This document shows, piece after piece, positions 42,945 through 55,530 of a DNA stretch of 64,000 nt; the stretch's first letter is position 1; the number at the start of each line of letters is the position of its first letter. The translations under genes were made by a program, and so were the position numbers. The notes beneath the pieces are model-generated. The model made no database searches and was not told the origin of the DNA. It saw only the letters and a list, made by a program, of their open reading frames with translations. The DNA comes from Nansenia antarctica (lineage: Eukaryota > Chordata > Actinopteri > Argentiniformes > Microstomatidae): positions 44,384,470 to 44,448,469 of the forward strand of contig OZ022345.1 of the NCBI GenBank assembly GCA_963989245.1. Reading direction: 5' to 3'.

Positions 42945-43908
42945 CTACACTTGTATGTATTGTAGCCTGCTGCCTGCTGCCTGCTGCCTGCTGCCTCCGA
43001 AGTGGAAAGCTTGGACTTCCGTTTCAAGCTTGCAGCTGTAATTCTCTGAGAAGTCAATGTGAAGGACTATCTCATTCTCTGTGAGTGTTTCCTTAAGATT
43101 GCGGCAAGTCTCCACTTGATGGAGCCAGTTCAATTTGTGGCTGGCTAGGGCATCCAATGTTTTATTGAATAGAGCTATAAGTTCCTGCACTGATCCAGTT
43201 TGCGACACTTTTACAAAATGTGTTATTAAGGTTTTATCTTCCACAGTTGTCGCTTCCTTCTTCCACTGTTGCCAAGAAGTAATTTTCTCATCTGTGTCAG
43301 CCCAAAAAAAAGTCTTTATAGCAACAGTGTGGACACAGACGGTACATGCAATCCTTGTTTTTAGGGTTGCATACTATTGCAGATATAAGTTCCGAAACAC
43401 TTGCTGTTTTAAGCAGATCCTTCTGGTACAATTTTTCAATGAGAGGTTTTAAATTCTCATGGTCAAAGCATGCACATGTGTTGCGATCATTGGGCTTGGG
43501 CTCAGTGATATAAAATGGGCGGTATCTCACCAACTGTCTATATGACAACACAAAGTTCCCTCCTATCTCGACAATATATTCAGCATGGAGCTCAGTAAGT
43601 GACTTGATCAGAAGAACTCTCTGTTGTTTTGTTTTATTTTTTGTTACCATGTCTTTCCTTCCTGGCACTAAGCAGCGGTTTTCATCTCTGGAGAGGAACT
43701 TGATAACTGCCCTCTTCCTCTCCAATGCCAGCTTTTTTGCTCCTTTTAGCCTGAATTTTTCACTGACTTTTGTCTGTCTTTTTGACCTCTTCAAAGTCTT
43801 TCTCAGAGTTTCACCCTTCTTCTCCACAATGGTGAGACTACTTTTTAAACACCAAACCTGTTTCCTTAGCTTTTCATTTTGTCTCCTTAATAAAAGCATG
43901 CTAAACAA
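42945..43908 (-). pseudogene. Transposase-like protein, frameshifted
   Basis: Two minus-strand frames make one protein: about 203 residues (43908-43297) with a basic coiled-coil start, YRPFYITEPKPNDRNTCACF and a Cys-rich stretch (CxxC, CPHCC), then about 100 residues (from about 43290) containing EIVLHIDFSENYSCK and AFHFGGSRQQ. The frames are separated by one base in a run of eight T/A at about 43305. The H-x-DFSENY and HFG-x-SRQQ motifs recur in transposase-like proteins of cnidarians and fish as I remember them; I cannot name the superfamily. The C-terminus is missing: the frame runs into a ctgcctg repeat at about 42965. It inserted downstream of the last cadherin exon. Confidence 0.55.
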
Positions 43909-45099
43909 ATAATGTGAGACTTTGTGATTTCATTACAAAAGTCAGTAATTAGTGTGCTTGCTGTAAGCAAAGTCAACCAGGACTATGTACATGTGTCTGA
44001 CAGGTCTAAGAGCACCACTGAGACATGGGAACTGGCAGCCCTTTCTCTGACAAGACAAGACCACTTGGAAAACATGAAGAACACTGAATATGTTTATTTA
44101 TTTCTACAGATTTAACAATACACAGATATCTTACATCAAAATGTTCATCTCTTCACACTGTCACTCCACATCTGAATATCTAGCCTATTCACCAGAGACA
44201 CAGTTGTTTTAGGAGCTGTGGTCTGATGCATGGCAGAAAAAGGGATGAGGGAAATAATCAGGAAGTCCTGTCTATCAACCACTGATGGAAAACATCAGTA
44301 CACATGCCATATTCCAACATGTACATTTGTGTGTAAAAATAATTAATTCTGTCTCATGCATTTTTCTAACTGAACTAGTGTTGACTTTTAAGTCTGGTAC
44401 TACTATGCCGCCACTTTGATGACAATGATGTTCTGCTTTCTTTGATAGCGATGTACTGCTAAAGTCTGACACATGGTGGCGCCTAAAGCTAAAGAGGCAA
44501 AGGATAGGAACCTGAAAATCATGTGTAGGATAACTACTACTTGTCTGCACAGATGGAAAGTATCTCTGAAGTACTTCTTCAAAAATCAACACAAAGATTT
44601 ACATACACCTGAAAACATCCAAGGGCCAAGAAGTGATTTGAATGCAAACAGTGGTCCTAAATGCCTGCAGCTTTGATATTAAGTTGTATTAATCCATCAA
44701 TCATTAATGCCAGAGGAAACTATTGTAGGAAGTAATGTGGACCTTCTTTAGATGGTCACCACTGCTTGTATATTAGAGTATAGAGTGTTATGAGAGAAGA
44801 AATGAATGTCATGAACTGTTGACATACGATACTTTTGGAAGTAGCCTGAGAAGTGTAGCTCATTATCACTTGAGGATGAACAGTGATTTATGGTCTTTGC
44901 GTTACAGTGACAGATGGTGGCAAATCAGCTAGAAGCTCATGGGAGGTGGCATGTGTCATGAGGTGGAGAAAGTGTGACAGGTTCGATCTGGGTTGAGCAG
45001 GCAACCTGAGGCAGAGGCTCAATCTTGCTAAGCTTATAACTCCTTTTTCTCTCCTGCCATTCGGTCCACTCTTCCGTCACGTGTTCCATAACGTCTCTC
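43909..45099. other. Region without recognised genes
   Basis: Between the transposase-like fragment and the 3' end of zmynd10 I see only short chance frames. No cadherin repeat or splice-flanked exon could be recognised, although the cadherin gene should continue here. Confidence 0.45.
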
Positions 45100-46828
45100 T
45101 CAGGGTTGAATGTTCAAGTCTCCGTGGAGCTTCTCAGTGGTTTTGGTCATCAGCTGGCAAGCAAACTTGTGTTTGGCCCAATGCTTCACCTGGCATTCCC
45201 TAGAAAAAAAACAGAGCAGCTTAAAGACTTAAAATCTCTTCCGGTTGCTATGCACGACAGAACCCTCCTTGACAACAGGGTAGGAATAAAACCAGACGCT
45301 TTTTTTCCATACAGGGTCGGAAAATACAGTGACATGGTTTGAGGTTTTGGGACCGGTGGTGACAGTGTTCTCTTGACAAACTGTATGCATCAGGGGAGGC
45401 TGGTGGAGGTAGAAATCGGAGGACAGACTCATCGTCTAATGCATGAAATTGAATAGGGAATGGTATCAAGCATGTGTGCTCATTCCATTTCATGCATTTA
45501 CAATGAGTCTGTCCTCCGATTTCTACCTCCACCAGCCTCTACCTCCACCAGCCTCCACTGTACTGATGGTTTTAAGCAGATTGTCCCTGTACGGTGCTTT
45601 ATGAAGTGAACAGCCTTCCTACCTGTGGCAGTACCATTCTCCCTGGCAGCGGGAGCATCTCTTCAAAGCCTCCTTCCCACAAGCTCCACACCTGGGCTGG
45701 GCCAAGGTCTGGGCCAACCTAGCACAGGGGATTGTAATACAATTATTTACATGACATTACATTTTTTGTATCAAAAGCGACATTTGTCTATGTAAGTGAA
45801 TCGTCCATCAGTCATCATAAGAAATGGTAATCTATGCCAAAACCAGGGGCCATTGGCAGTTACAATGCTAAAAGAAGGAAGAATTAAATTATTTATTTAC
45901 TTATTTTTTTATTTTTTTATTTTTATTTTATTTTTTTGAAATTATTTATTTATATTTTTTATAGTAGAGACATGGGTTAGTGGAGATGAGGAGGTCTTTT
46001 AGGAGGGACAATTAAGATTATAAATTATTAATTTATAATTAATAATACATAATACATTAATTATACACCAGGTTGATCAGAACAGGCATTGTTGAGTGGC
46101 AGAGAGGCGTTTGAAGGCATGGTTATTAAAGTAAGAAGTAAAACTGTTGTGTTTGTCCTGTTTACCATACTAATATCACAGTAATATCCCTGGGCGAACA
46201 CTCAAAATTGCGAAGATTTGTATATCTTGTTACCTTGGCAATAGTGGTCATTTTGAGAACTACATTTCTGACCCCAGGGCAGAAACCACCGCAATCTATC
46301 ACTAAATAAATACGTCCGTACTTTATCGTGCGTGAAGTCTGCGTCACGTCGGGCCTAACACCGCCCCTCAGCTGTGACTTTATTCACGATAAAGCACAGC
46401 ATCTCCTTCCTTATTGTTTCAAGAGAGTATAAACAGTAACACATTACAGGTATTAAACTACACTCTCGTTCTTGCTTGTGTACTTTGGTCTCTTGCTGTA
46501 GTCAGTGCAGCAATCTGACCAGTTTCTGTATGACTGTACCTGCATTGATTGATTGAAAGGCTGAAATTGAAATTGCAGGCTTGCTGTCTCAGGTCACTCT
46601 TAGAGGGGTTGAATGGCCCCTTCACCTGGTACTTGGCAATAGCCTTCCACTTCCCAGAATTCTCACCAACAATGTTGTTCCACATCTCTGGAATCTACAA
46701 GTAAAGACAACTTCCTTTGAATAATATACAGGGATGTGTGCCACTCGATTGGCCACTGCTAGTGAAAGACTTTCTATTAGTAATTGATTGGCTGTTGTAA
46801 TTTTCCACCTGAATGACTACAGTCCACA

Positions 46829-46880
<52 letters not shown>

Positions 46881-47790
46881 ATCTTCACCTGTTCCAAGAT
46901 TAGGTCCTTTTTCGGAGGGGCGAGGTCTGCGACGGAGAGGTGACTGAGGAAGCGCTGGAGCTCCACCAGGTTGGGAAGCTGGTCGATCAAAACCTCCGTC
47001 AGGAATCCCTGTAGCTGCACACGCAAAAAAGAAAGTGTTATATTCTCTGTTTAGATTTCAATACGAGTAAGCATTTTATTATTGGGGTCTGTTTGACGAT
47101 ATAAAAGTAATCACTTGAACAAAGCTTTTAGATGTCATAATGATCTCCTCCTCAGTCGAGTGGTAAGCTATGGCCTTGCTCTCAGTGACGGGGAGGCTGG
47201 TGGAGGTAGGAACCAGAGGACAGGCTCATTGTAACACATGGATTACAATGAACCCGTCGACCTCCAGCAGCCTCCCCTGCATAGTCAGGAAGAAGGGAAA
47301 AACCCTGGAATTAATACTATGAAGAAACCCCTCAGTGGAAACACAGAGCCTGAATTAACCTCATCTGTCCTGTAATCAGCCAAGAGATCAGATAAGACTG
47401 TCAAAGGACAATCATCTGGCACTGACCATCTTCCTGAGATACAGCTCTGAAAGCTGAGGGTCAGGGGTCGCTAGGATGTAGCCGTGCATTATTGGAAGTG
47501 AAGTGAGGCGGTGTAACGAGGGTGTGTCACACAGTTACACGACTACACACAACTACCACAGTTGAGCCGATAGCAGGGGAGGCTGGTGGAGGTAGAAATG
47601 GGAGGACAGGCTCATTGTAATGCAGGGAATGGAACAGGGAATAGTATCAAGCACACATGTTTGTGTTCCATTATAATGAGTCCATCCTCCTGTTTGTATC
47701 TCCACCAGTCTCCCCTGGTATATACCAAAATATATATATATATATATCTCTTACTCTTAGTAGTGGGAGATGAAGGTAACTAAGGGTTCT

Positions 47791-47865
<75 letters not shown>

Positions 47866-48456
47866 TAGATAGATAGATAGATAGATAGATAGATCGATCG
47901 ATACTTTATTGATCCCTGAGAGAAATTCACGAGTTACAGAAGCTCTGACCACAAAAACAACAACAACAAAATAAAGTGACAATTGAATAATAATCCAAAT
48001 AAAATATATAAAAATACAAAATAAAGATAGACCAATAGACACGTGGGACCTTATCTACAGTAGAGAACTTGTTTACCTTCATCAGTTGGTTCTTGTTGTC
48101 GTTGTGGAAGTCGTACTTCCTCTGGCAGTCTTCCTTCAGCAGCAGGTTGTACAGAGCGATCCACACCTGGCCGTCCAGCGTCGACATCTTCACACGGTCC
48201 TCCGATGGAATCTTCTGCCATTCGCCCAATGCAATGTACTTCTCCACCTCGCCTGTAGGGGGAGACAGAGTACGGCTATAATGATATGTAGGGTAAGGGC
48301 CATGCAAGCTTAATTCATTGTTTAATGGAAATGAAAAAAAACGGTATCAAAGTGCATCAGTTGTTTCTGTAGTGGCTATAAAGATCATGTTTATGTTAAC
48401 TTCATGTTATCAAACCAAAAATTGTCTTTTGATCTATTTTTCAGATTGATGTTCAG

Positions 48457-48540
<84 letters not shown>

Positions 48541-51500
48541 GTGTGTGTGTGTGCGTGTGTCTGAGCGTGTGCATGCACTTAGACTATCCACAGATTTAAG
48601 TACGTTAATAACATGTGACCATGTGCATGCATTTGTGTGTGTGTGACAAACCTGCAGTGTAGCGACTCCAGGGGCAGTTCTCTACCAGCTGCACCAGGAC
48701 ACAGGGCAGGTTATGAGTGCACAGCATCCTACTGATCACACTTATACTGTAAAACAACAAGGGCAACCATTTTCATCAGCAACATTACTATTATCACAAG
48801 AATCTATATATCTAAAGTTTTTTTTCTTTTTTTTCTCAATGTAACCTTTATTTTGGCAGGGAGTCCCACTGAGATCAAGGTCTCTTTTACAAGGGAGCAT
48901 ACATACAATTTAAACTAGAAAAAGGACCACATTGTTCAATGAATGTGCTGTCAAGCTGTGGGTGAAATCTGGTGAGACCATTAAGTCTGTTCACCAGATC
49001 AGTATCACCAATCACTTTTGTTTGTTAATATTTGTATTAATACTCCCAAAAAGATAGTTTTGATTAATCTACTGAACATCTACATGAACTACATAGTTGA
49101 GTTTTCTACAACAGCATGTTTGGATACTGGATTCTGATTGGCTAGCAACAGTGGTAAATATCCCAACAACCTTCAGTTCAGACTGCATTTCCAGTATCAA
49201 TGCGCCTCCCAATCTGATTAAGAACACCTGTGCTGACCTACAATGCAATCGTTGATCTTAGTGCTTCAAGTCCCACGATGTAACACATTATCTAAGTCAC
49301 ATTCTCGAAGTCACATTCTCGAAGTCACATTATCTAAGTCCCTAACGGACCCGTCCCAGTGAATCCCATACCTGTCAGTATGGTCTGTGATGAAGCGCAG
49401 GACAGACAGAGCCTTGATAGAGATATCTAACTCCAGTGTAGTATTATGCCCCTGCAACTCCTGCATCAGACACACACAGCACAGTAGAGCTCTTACAACC
49501 AAAGGACCACCTCCTCTATCCTGGGTTAAACAACGCTCTACTTGCCTGGAATCCAGACGGCAGATTTTTCAGTGTTGTGTTCATGTTTTTATGTTGTGTT
49601 TCCCTCAGATGTTTTCTTAAGCAGGGTACATTTACATTTGACATTCTTACCATTTAGCAGACGCTTTTATCCAAAGTGACTTATAGTTAGATAGATTACA
49701 GGGACAGTCTCCCTGGTGTAACTTAGGGCTAAGTGCCTTACTCAAGGGCACACTAGTGGTGGTGTTCCCAGGTTGGGATTTGAAATCAAGACCTTCTGAT
49801 TACCAGTCCAACATGGAGGGGGTGGGGTTAGGGTTAATAGTAGGAGAAACGCTGGTGTTGTGTACTATTTAAATATTTTCACGTGATTATTGTTATATCT
49901 GTATAATAATAATATATGATTATATCACGTGTGATTTGCTCCTCTGGGATGAATACAGTTCTGTTCAACTGAATTGAAGTCAACACTGCTACACTCTTCA
50001 CCTGTATGGAGGAGAGGTCTGCACTCGGTGTTCCATTAAGTCTGTCCTGCTTGGGGGTGTCGTCCTTGGAGGCTCGGCCAACCAGCAGGGTTAGTTTGCG
50101 GTGACAGTAATCAACCAGGTCCAGGACCGAGTCACCAGCTGCCTCACAGGAATCCTGTAACCACGGCACCACACACAAACTGTATTCAGTGGCATCCTAT
50201 GATACACACGTGTGTTTGATACCATTCCTCATTCCGTCCCATGCATTAGAATGAGCCCATCCTCCAATTTCTACCTCCACCGGCCAACCCTGCACCTCAC
50301 TGATGGTTCGATTGTAATTTACACAGTTAAAGTACACATATAAAATATACATAGAGCTTCACAATGATCTCGAGATGTTTAAAAAAAAACAAGCAAACTG
50401 CAAACATTGCTAGTGTTGTGCTGAGGCGTATGTAAACTACTGCTCACCTTATGATACATAACTGTTTCCAGAAGGTGTATGATTGAAATCTCGTGGCGAA
50501 TCTGAATGTCAGACAATAGAGCAGAAGAAACAATGGAATGAACTGTCAGTATAACAACGACATCAGCATGTGAATTCACAGAATGTCAGTGGAGGTAGGA
50601 GGTGGTGCATTCCTTGCATTACACTGAGCCCCGTCCTCCGATTTCTACCTCCACCAGCCTCCACTGTAATATGATCACAGCAGAGGTCAGACACGGTTTC
50701 TCCTCTCACCACCCTTGTCAGAAGAAACGTGCTCTTCGGATCCCGAAGCTGACAAAGAATAGGAAACACTTTTTGTTTCCAAACCTCCACCAGAATCATC
50801 GCATGGACCAAGGTGGGGATCTGGGGAAGAGGGGAAAAGGAGAATGAATTTTGTCAATGGAACCAGCCAGGGCAATGAGTGGTCTTATAATGTATCCTTC
50901 CTTCCTTTCTAGACTGAATGAAATCACTGATCTGATATGACTCGATGGGTGAAGGCAATGCATGCTGTGCAAAGCGTGTTTAAACCAAACCCAATCCAAG
51001 CTAATTGAGTATGTTACTTCAAGGGGGAGGAAGGAAGGACGCATCGTTAGAGTATTCGAACGGGCCCCATCATTGGAAGCACACTATTAGTGTTATTATC
51101 ATCATTATTATACTTGAATTATTCCAATTGGAACAAGATCGCCTGACTGTCTTAAGACATTGATATTCAGTGTCTTAAGACACCTCAAGATGTTCTGTGT
51201 CTTCAAGACACAGGAAAATATGGCTCTTATGCTCCATGTCTTAAGTGAGTGCATGTCTTCAGGTTAGGTCTTAAGACATCTTGACAGACAAAATGTCTTA
51301 TTTTGGTTAATTAAGACAAGACATCTCAAGACAAGGTGATGGCTGGGTGTGTAGCTCTAACAGAGACGTTGACCTCTCACCTTCCCGTGCGACACCAGGA
51401 GCTCCTTGATGAACTCCTCCTGCGTGAATGCAACGTTTAATATCGCTTGCATGTTGAGTTTGCCGATATACTCGAGTTGTCTGAACCACCTGTCGATCAA

Positions 51501-51941
51501 GAAACACAACGGAATGAGCTAACAAACAGAACATATAATATCGCTGACAAATTCAAAGTTCAGTAGACTAGACGTGAGTTTAGAATGATAATTTTCTATC
51601 TCCGTTTAGGGCAGTTCAGAGATATTGAGCGTTAAAGTTTTTACATTCCAGATTATGTTTTGTGAGATGGAACCGTTGTATTTTATGAATTACTGACTCA
51701 GAAATGCCAACATTTTAAAAATACCACCACACAGGCATTAATAAACACCTAATGGATCAGATTATGTAAAAAAACTCAATTTTGACAAAAACCAACTAGC
51801 CGCCAGCTAGTGTGTGTCCTCCGATGCTAGCAGCTTTACACACCTGGGAGAGCCCACCTCCTTCAGAGAGAAAGTTTGCAGACTTCGGACGAATCCTTCT
51901 GCCTCTCCAGGCGAAATATCTGACAAAATAACTGACTCCAT
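45100..51941 (-). CDS. zmynd10: ZMYND10, dynein axonemal arm assembly factor (complete, 12 exons, 453 aa)
   Basis: ZMYND10 acts in the cytoplasm of ciliated cells as a chaperone-linked factor for pre-assembly of outer and inner dynein arms; human loss causes primary ciliary dyskinesia. Coding exons in order: 51844-51941, 51381-51489, 50710-50820, 50448-50501, 50002-50154, 49372-49460, 48652-48746, 48077-48252, 46889-47014, 46540-46694, 45623-45718 and 45100-45199. All junctions are AG/GT and all phases join, giving 1,362 nt from ATG to TGA. Diagnostic stretches are WFRQLEYIGKLNMQAIL, LDLVDYCHRKLTLLV, ISVISRMLCTHNLPC, DGQVWIALYNLLL and IPEMWNNIVGENSGKW. The C-terminal MYND zinc finger is complete across the last two exons (CGACG, KRCSRCQGEWYC, RECQVKHWAKHKFAC). 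Length fits the family (human about 440 aa). Introns carry MITEs, microsatellites and a SINE, but no coding damage is visible. Confidence 0.95.
45391..45560. mobile_element. hAT-type MITE in a zmynd10 intron
   Basis: Starts CAGGGGAGGCTGGTGGAGGT and ends with a near-complement. The copy has a partial duplication of its right end (cctctacctccaccagcct). Confidence 0.8.
46831..46879. repeat. (GT)n microsatellite
   Basis: Intronic GT run ending just after the exon 46889-47014 donor region. Confidence 0.95.
47189..47279. mobile_element. hAT-type MITE in a zmynd10 intron
   Basis: GGGGAGGCTGGTGGAGGTAG at the left, cctccagcagcctcccctg at the right; same family as 45391, 47574 and 54105. Confidence 0.75.
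47574..47717. mobile_element. hAT-type MITE in a zmynd10 intron
   Basis: CAGGGGAGGCTGGTGGAGGT at the left and ctccaccagtctcccctg at the right; no matching target duplication seen. Confidence 0.8.
47789..47896. repeat. (GATA)n microsatellite and LINE-type tail
   Basis: A tagatagata run followed by atactttattgatccctgag, a sequence typical of a fish LINE 3' end in minus orientation. Intronic in zmynd10. Confidence 0.8.
48463..48555. repeat. (GT)n microsatellite
   Basis: Intronic GT run with a few C interruptions. Confidence 0.95.
49630..49815 (-). mobile_element. SINE with L2-type tail, minus strand
   Basis: On the minus strand: a tRNA-like head (gttggactggtaatcagaag, ttcaaatccc-like B box), a central ccttgagtaaggcac block and a tail containing agcgtctgctaaatgg. 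The layout matches 52107-52308. Intronic in zmynd10. Confidence 0.75.
50210..50296. mobile_element. Half MITE in a zmynd10 intron
   Basis: Right half only of the CAGGGGAGG family (gtttgataccattcctcatt, atttctacctccaccgg). Confidence 0.6.
50587..50666. mobile_element. MITE (CAGTGGAGG variant) in a zmynd10 intron
   Basis: Starts CAGTGGAGGTAGGAGG and ends ccaccagcctccactg, a short relative of the CAGGGGAGG family. Confidence 0.65.
51577..51797 (-). mobile_element. Third copy of the 26-bp-unit MITE
   Basis: Minus-orientation relative of the MITEs in the two segmental duplications: tttagaatgata... ctatctccgtttagggcag... attatgtaaaaaaactcaat. It carries only one copy of the terminal 26-bp unit. 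It lies in zmynd10 intron 1. Confidence 0.8.
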
Positions 51942-52106
51942 ATCTCAGACTTGTAAATAACAATCTATGTAAAAAAAAAACGTGTGACGTTTAGAAATAA
52001 AAGGAGCGAGTTTACGATAACTGCCAAGGAAGGTGTTCACTTATTCAGTTGTCGTCGTTGGTTGTCATGGTTACTACTGTACACTCGCGCTTACAATTTA
52101 CCGCCA

Positions 52107-52308
52107 TAGAGATAGTGGTGGTCTAGTGGTGGTAGTGAGTTGGACTTGTGATCGGAAGGTTGTGAGTTCAAATCTCGCCTGAAACCACACCACTACTAGT
52201 GTGCCCTTGAGTAAGGCACTTATCCCTCAGTTACTCCAGGGGGAATGTCCCTGTAATTCGTAATTGTAAATCGCTTTGGATTAAAAGCGTCTGCTAAATG
52301 GCAAAATT
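52107..52308 (+). mobile_element. Full-length tRNA-derived SINE with L2-type tail
   Basis: Head with A-box-like gtggtctagtggtggtag and B-box-like gagttcaaatctc, a central cccttgagtaaggcacttat block, and a tail with cgctttggattaaaagcgtc. This combination is characteristic of fish SINEs that borrow an L2-clade LINE tail. It is just upstream of zmynd10. Confidence 0.85.
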
Positions 52309-52396
52309 AAAAATTAAATTACCGCCAGAGGGGGGCAGCAGAACCCCACTTTATTCAGCAGGCAGGTCCATGAGAGGACACTATTATCGTTGGTAC

Positions 52397-53540
52397 CAGG
52401 GGCGGATTTAGGATCGTAGGAGATCCGGGGCTTAGCCCAGAGGGAGAATGTAATGTGCGCGCGGAGCACGCCGGAAAATGTTGCCTTCAACCTTCAACTT
52501 ACCACCACCTTAAAGCGGACAAAAGGCACTGGAGAACACATATACATTCACACCCTTTAATGAAGCAAACTAATTGTGGTGGTTCTGGGCACAGAGGGAG
52601 GTCAGCACACGTAGCTCCGCCTGTCAGTCAGTCACCATCATTTATATTTGTATAGAATTACATAATTGATGGGCTGAGGCTAGTTATGTTACAGTATGTA
52701 TATCAGGGCAGACTCTGTGCTCACCACTTATATTGTATTTAGAGTCTTGTCCTGTGTTATATGACGATATATTACATGTATTGTTGGCCTGTGTATAGTA
52801 CTGTGAAATCAAATCCCCCCTGGGACATTAAACAAACTTAGTTAGTTAGCGTTACATCTTAGGATAGATTTGAGTCATGTTCTGTATACATACATACTAC
52901 CATAAGGGCATACTTAATGTGGTTACTCCATGTTTACTAGCTGTAACATTAACGTTACATCATTCTTTTTCACTTGTTACTCAGTCAACCAGAGTGCAGA
53001 TATCAAAGACTATCAGCCTGTTATTCACTTTATTTGTATAAGTATTATCCTTTGTTTGATTTCTTACCATGTACCGTAACAGTACCTTGCTATGTTTCAT
53101 TTTCATTATAACATAACGTTATGTTATGATAGCCAGCTAGCATCAGCAAACCGGAAAAGTAGTGTCAGTGAGTCAGTCACCTTTCTAATAAGATTCACAA
53201 ACCTGAAACATCATCTATGTCATCACTGCTGGTGATGTCATTCTTGCTGCTGATACTGCTGCTGCAACAGTTCTTGGCGCTTGTTTTGTTGAAAACAACT
53301 TTGGGATATCCATCCTTACAATTTTGCAAGTCAGGCACTGATTGAGATCACTTCTTCTTCAGGGCAGGGCAGGCTACGCAGTACGCAGGCTAATGTCGCG
53401 CAGCTGCTGCCTCTCTGTTGGACTCCGGTACTGCACGTTACTCAAGTTTTTTTTTTTTTTTTTTTAAGTAAAACATTCGGGGCTTTTCAGAAAACATCCG
53501 GGGCTTGAGCCCCAGTAGCCACCCCCTAGCGCCGCCCCTG
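52397..53540. mobile_element. Non-autonomous hAT-like transposon (1,144 bp)
   Basis: Starts CAGGGGCGGATTT and ends GCGCCGCCCCTG. It is flanked by an exact 8-bp duplication, GTTGGTAC, at 52389-52396 and 53541-53548. Subterminal ccggggctt motifs are present near both ends in inverted order. No transposase is encoded. Confidence 0.88.
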
Positions 53541-53548
53541 GTTGGTAC

Positions 53549-54104
53549 CTATATTATCTTTTGTACCTATATTATCTTTGCTACCTGCGTCATCTTTGGT
53601 ACTGTAAGTTAATAACTTTAACAAAGAGGCGAGGACTGCATAAGAGGATTGAGGACAAACAAACAGGGTCAAGTGGGTCACTCAACCCCAAATAAGTCAC
53701 TTTATTTTCACTGCAATATTGCATACAGTAGTTTTGTTAAAATCACACAAGTATCATCAGATCATACTCCACTTCTGTAAGGCTTGTATAAATTCATTAG
53801 CATTTAAGTTTCCTAATGAAGCCATGTGACATTCTCAGTCTGGACCGGATGGCAAAAACCTGATGCATAGATAAGAAGCGAAATGGCCGACATAACAGGA
53901 TACAAATCCCCCAAAGTCTCTGCCTTTGAATACAGATTTCCTGTTACATCGTCTCCCAGTCAGAGTGAAGGAGGTGGCGTCTTTGTAAGGCAGCTCTGCG
54001 ATGCTTCTAGCCAACAGAAGGGCTCCCGCTCTCTCTGTAGTAACGGGACCCCTACATGGCTCTGTTGGACACGATCAGTCTTGCTCAGTCTGAACTGTGT
54101 TGAT
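53549..54104. other. Intergenic DNA
   Basis: Short direct repeats (acctatattatcttt) at 53549-53600; otherwise no gene or recognised element. Confidence 0.4.
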
Positions 54105-54220
54105 CAGGGGAGGCTGGCGGAGGTAGAAATCAGAGGACGAGCGAGTGTTTGATACCATTCCTCATTCCGTCCCAGGCATGACAATGAGCCAGTTCTTTCT
54201 GCCTCCAGCAGCCTCCCCTG
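54105..54220. mobile_element. hAT-type MITE with target duplication
   Basis: CAGGGGAGGCTGGCGGAGGT at the left, cagcctcccctg at the right. Flanks gtgttgat (54097-54104) and gtgctgat (54221-54228) match at 7 of 8 bases, which supports an 8-bp hAT target duplication. Confidence 0.82.
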
Positions 54221-54334
54221 GTGCTGATGACATCACTTCCAGCAGACGATGATGTTTGGGTCGTTCTCCAGCTCTTTATAACTCATCCCTGGAAAGACAA
54301 GATTCACATCCCGTTAGAAGACTGCAGTGCTGTA

Positions 54335-55530
54335 TACAGTGCCTTGCAAAAGTATTCACCCCCCTTGGCTTTTTACCTATTTTATTACATTACAACCTGT
54401 AATTTAAACATTTTTTTAATCAGAATTTTATTTGATGAATCTGCACAAAATAGTGTTAGTTTTTAAATATATATATTAAAAAAGAATTTTAGTGTTAGTT
54501 TTTAAATATATATATAAAAAAAGAATTTAAAAAAATAAAGAACTGAAAATTGGCATGTGCATTTATATTCACCCCCTTTGTTATGAAGCCCCTAAAAACT
54601 TCTGGTGCAACCAATTACCTTCAGAAGTCACATAATTAGTGAAATGAAGTCCACTTGTATGCAATCTAAGTGTCACATGATCTGTCAGTATATACACACC
54701 TTTTCTGAAAGGCCCCAGAGGCTGCAACACCTAAGCAAGAGGCACCACCAACCAAACACTGCCATGAAGACCAAGGAACTCTCCAAACAAGTCTGAGACA
54801 AAGTTGTTGAGAAGTACAAGTCAGGGTTGGGTTATAAAAAAATATCCAAATCTTTGATGATCCCCAGGAGCACCATCAAATCCATCATAATCAAATGGAA
54901 AGAACATGGCACCACAACAAACCTGCCAAGAGAGGGCCGCCCACCAAAACTCACGGACGGGGCAAGGGGGGCATTAATCAGAGAGGCAGCACAGAGACCA
55001 AAGGTAACCCTGGAGGAGCTGCAGAGTTCCACAGCAGAGACTGGAGTATCTGTCCATAGGACCACAATTAGCCGTACACTCCATAGAGCTGGGCTTTATC
55101 GAAGAGTGGCCAGAAGAAAGCCATTACTTTCAGCTAAAAATAAGAAGGCACGTTTTGAGTTTGCAAAAAGGCATGTCGGAGACTCCCAAAATGTATGGAG
55201 GAAGGTGCTCTGGTCAGATGAGACTAAAATGTAACTTTTTGTCCATCAAGGAAAACGCTATGTCTGGCGCACACCCAACACATCCCATCACCCCAAGAAC
55301 ACCATCCCCACAGTGAAACATGGTGGTGGCAGCATCATGCTGTGGGGCTGTTTTTCAGCAACAGGGACTGGGAAACTGGTCCGAGTCGAGGGAAAGATGG
55401 ATGGTGCTTAATACAGGGATATTCTTGAGCAAAACCTGTACCAGTCTATAAGTGATTTGAGACTAGGATGGAGGTTCACCTTCCAGCAGGACAACGACCC
55501 CAAGCATACTGCTAAAGCAATTTTTAAGAA
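54335..55530 (+). mobile_element. Tc1/mariner element, 3'-truncated
   Basis: Starts with TACAGTGCCTTGCAAAAGTA, the well-known end of a fish Tc1 family, and breaks off within the transposase at about 55530. The right inverted repeat is missing. Confidence 0.9.
54764..55530 (+). pseudogene. Tc1 transposase pseudogene
   Basis: Frame from ATG 54764 (MKTKELSKQV) with in-frame stops at 54794, 55232 and about 55409. It shows the paired helix-turn-helix region (GYKKISKSLMIPRSTI, TISRTLHRAGLY), the first catalytic Asp in WSDETK and the second in QQDNDPKHTA. The final glutamate of the DD34E triad is lost with the 3' truncation, so it cannot be active. Confidence 0.9.

Noticed and set aside
45106..45342. 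78-codon plus-strand frame
   Set aside because: Antisense to the last zmynd10 exon, whose MYND finger and stop are clear on the minus strand.
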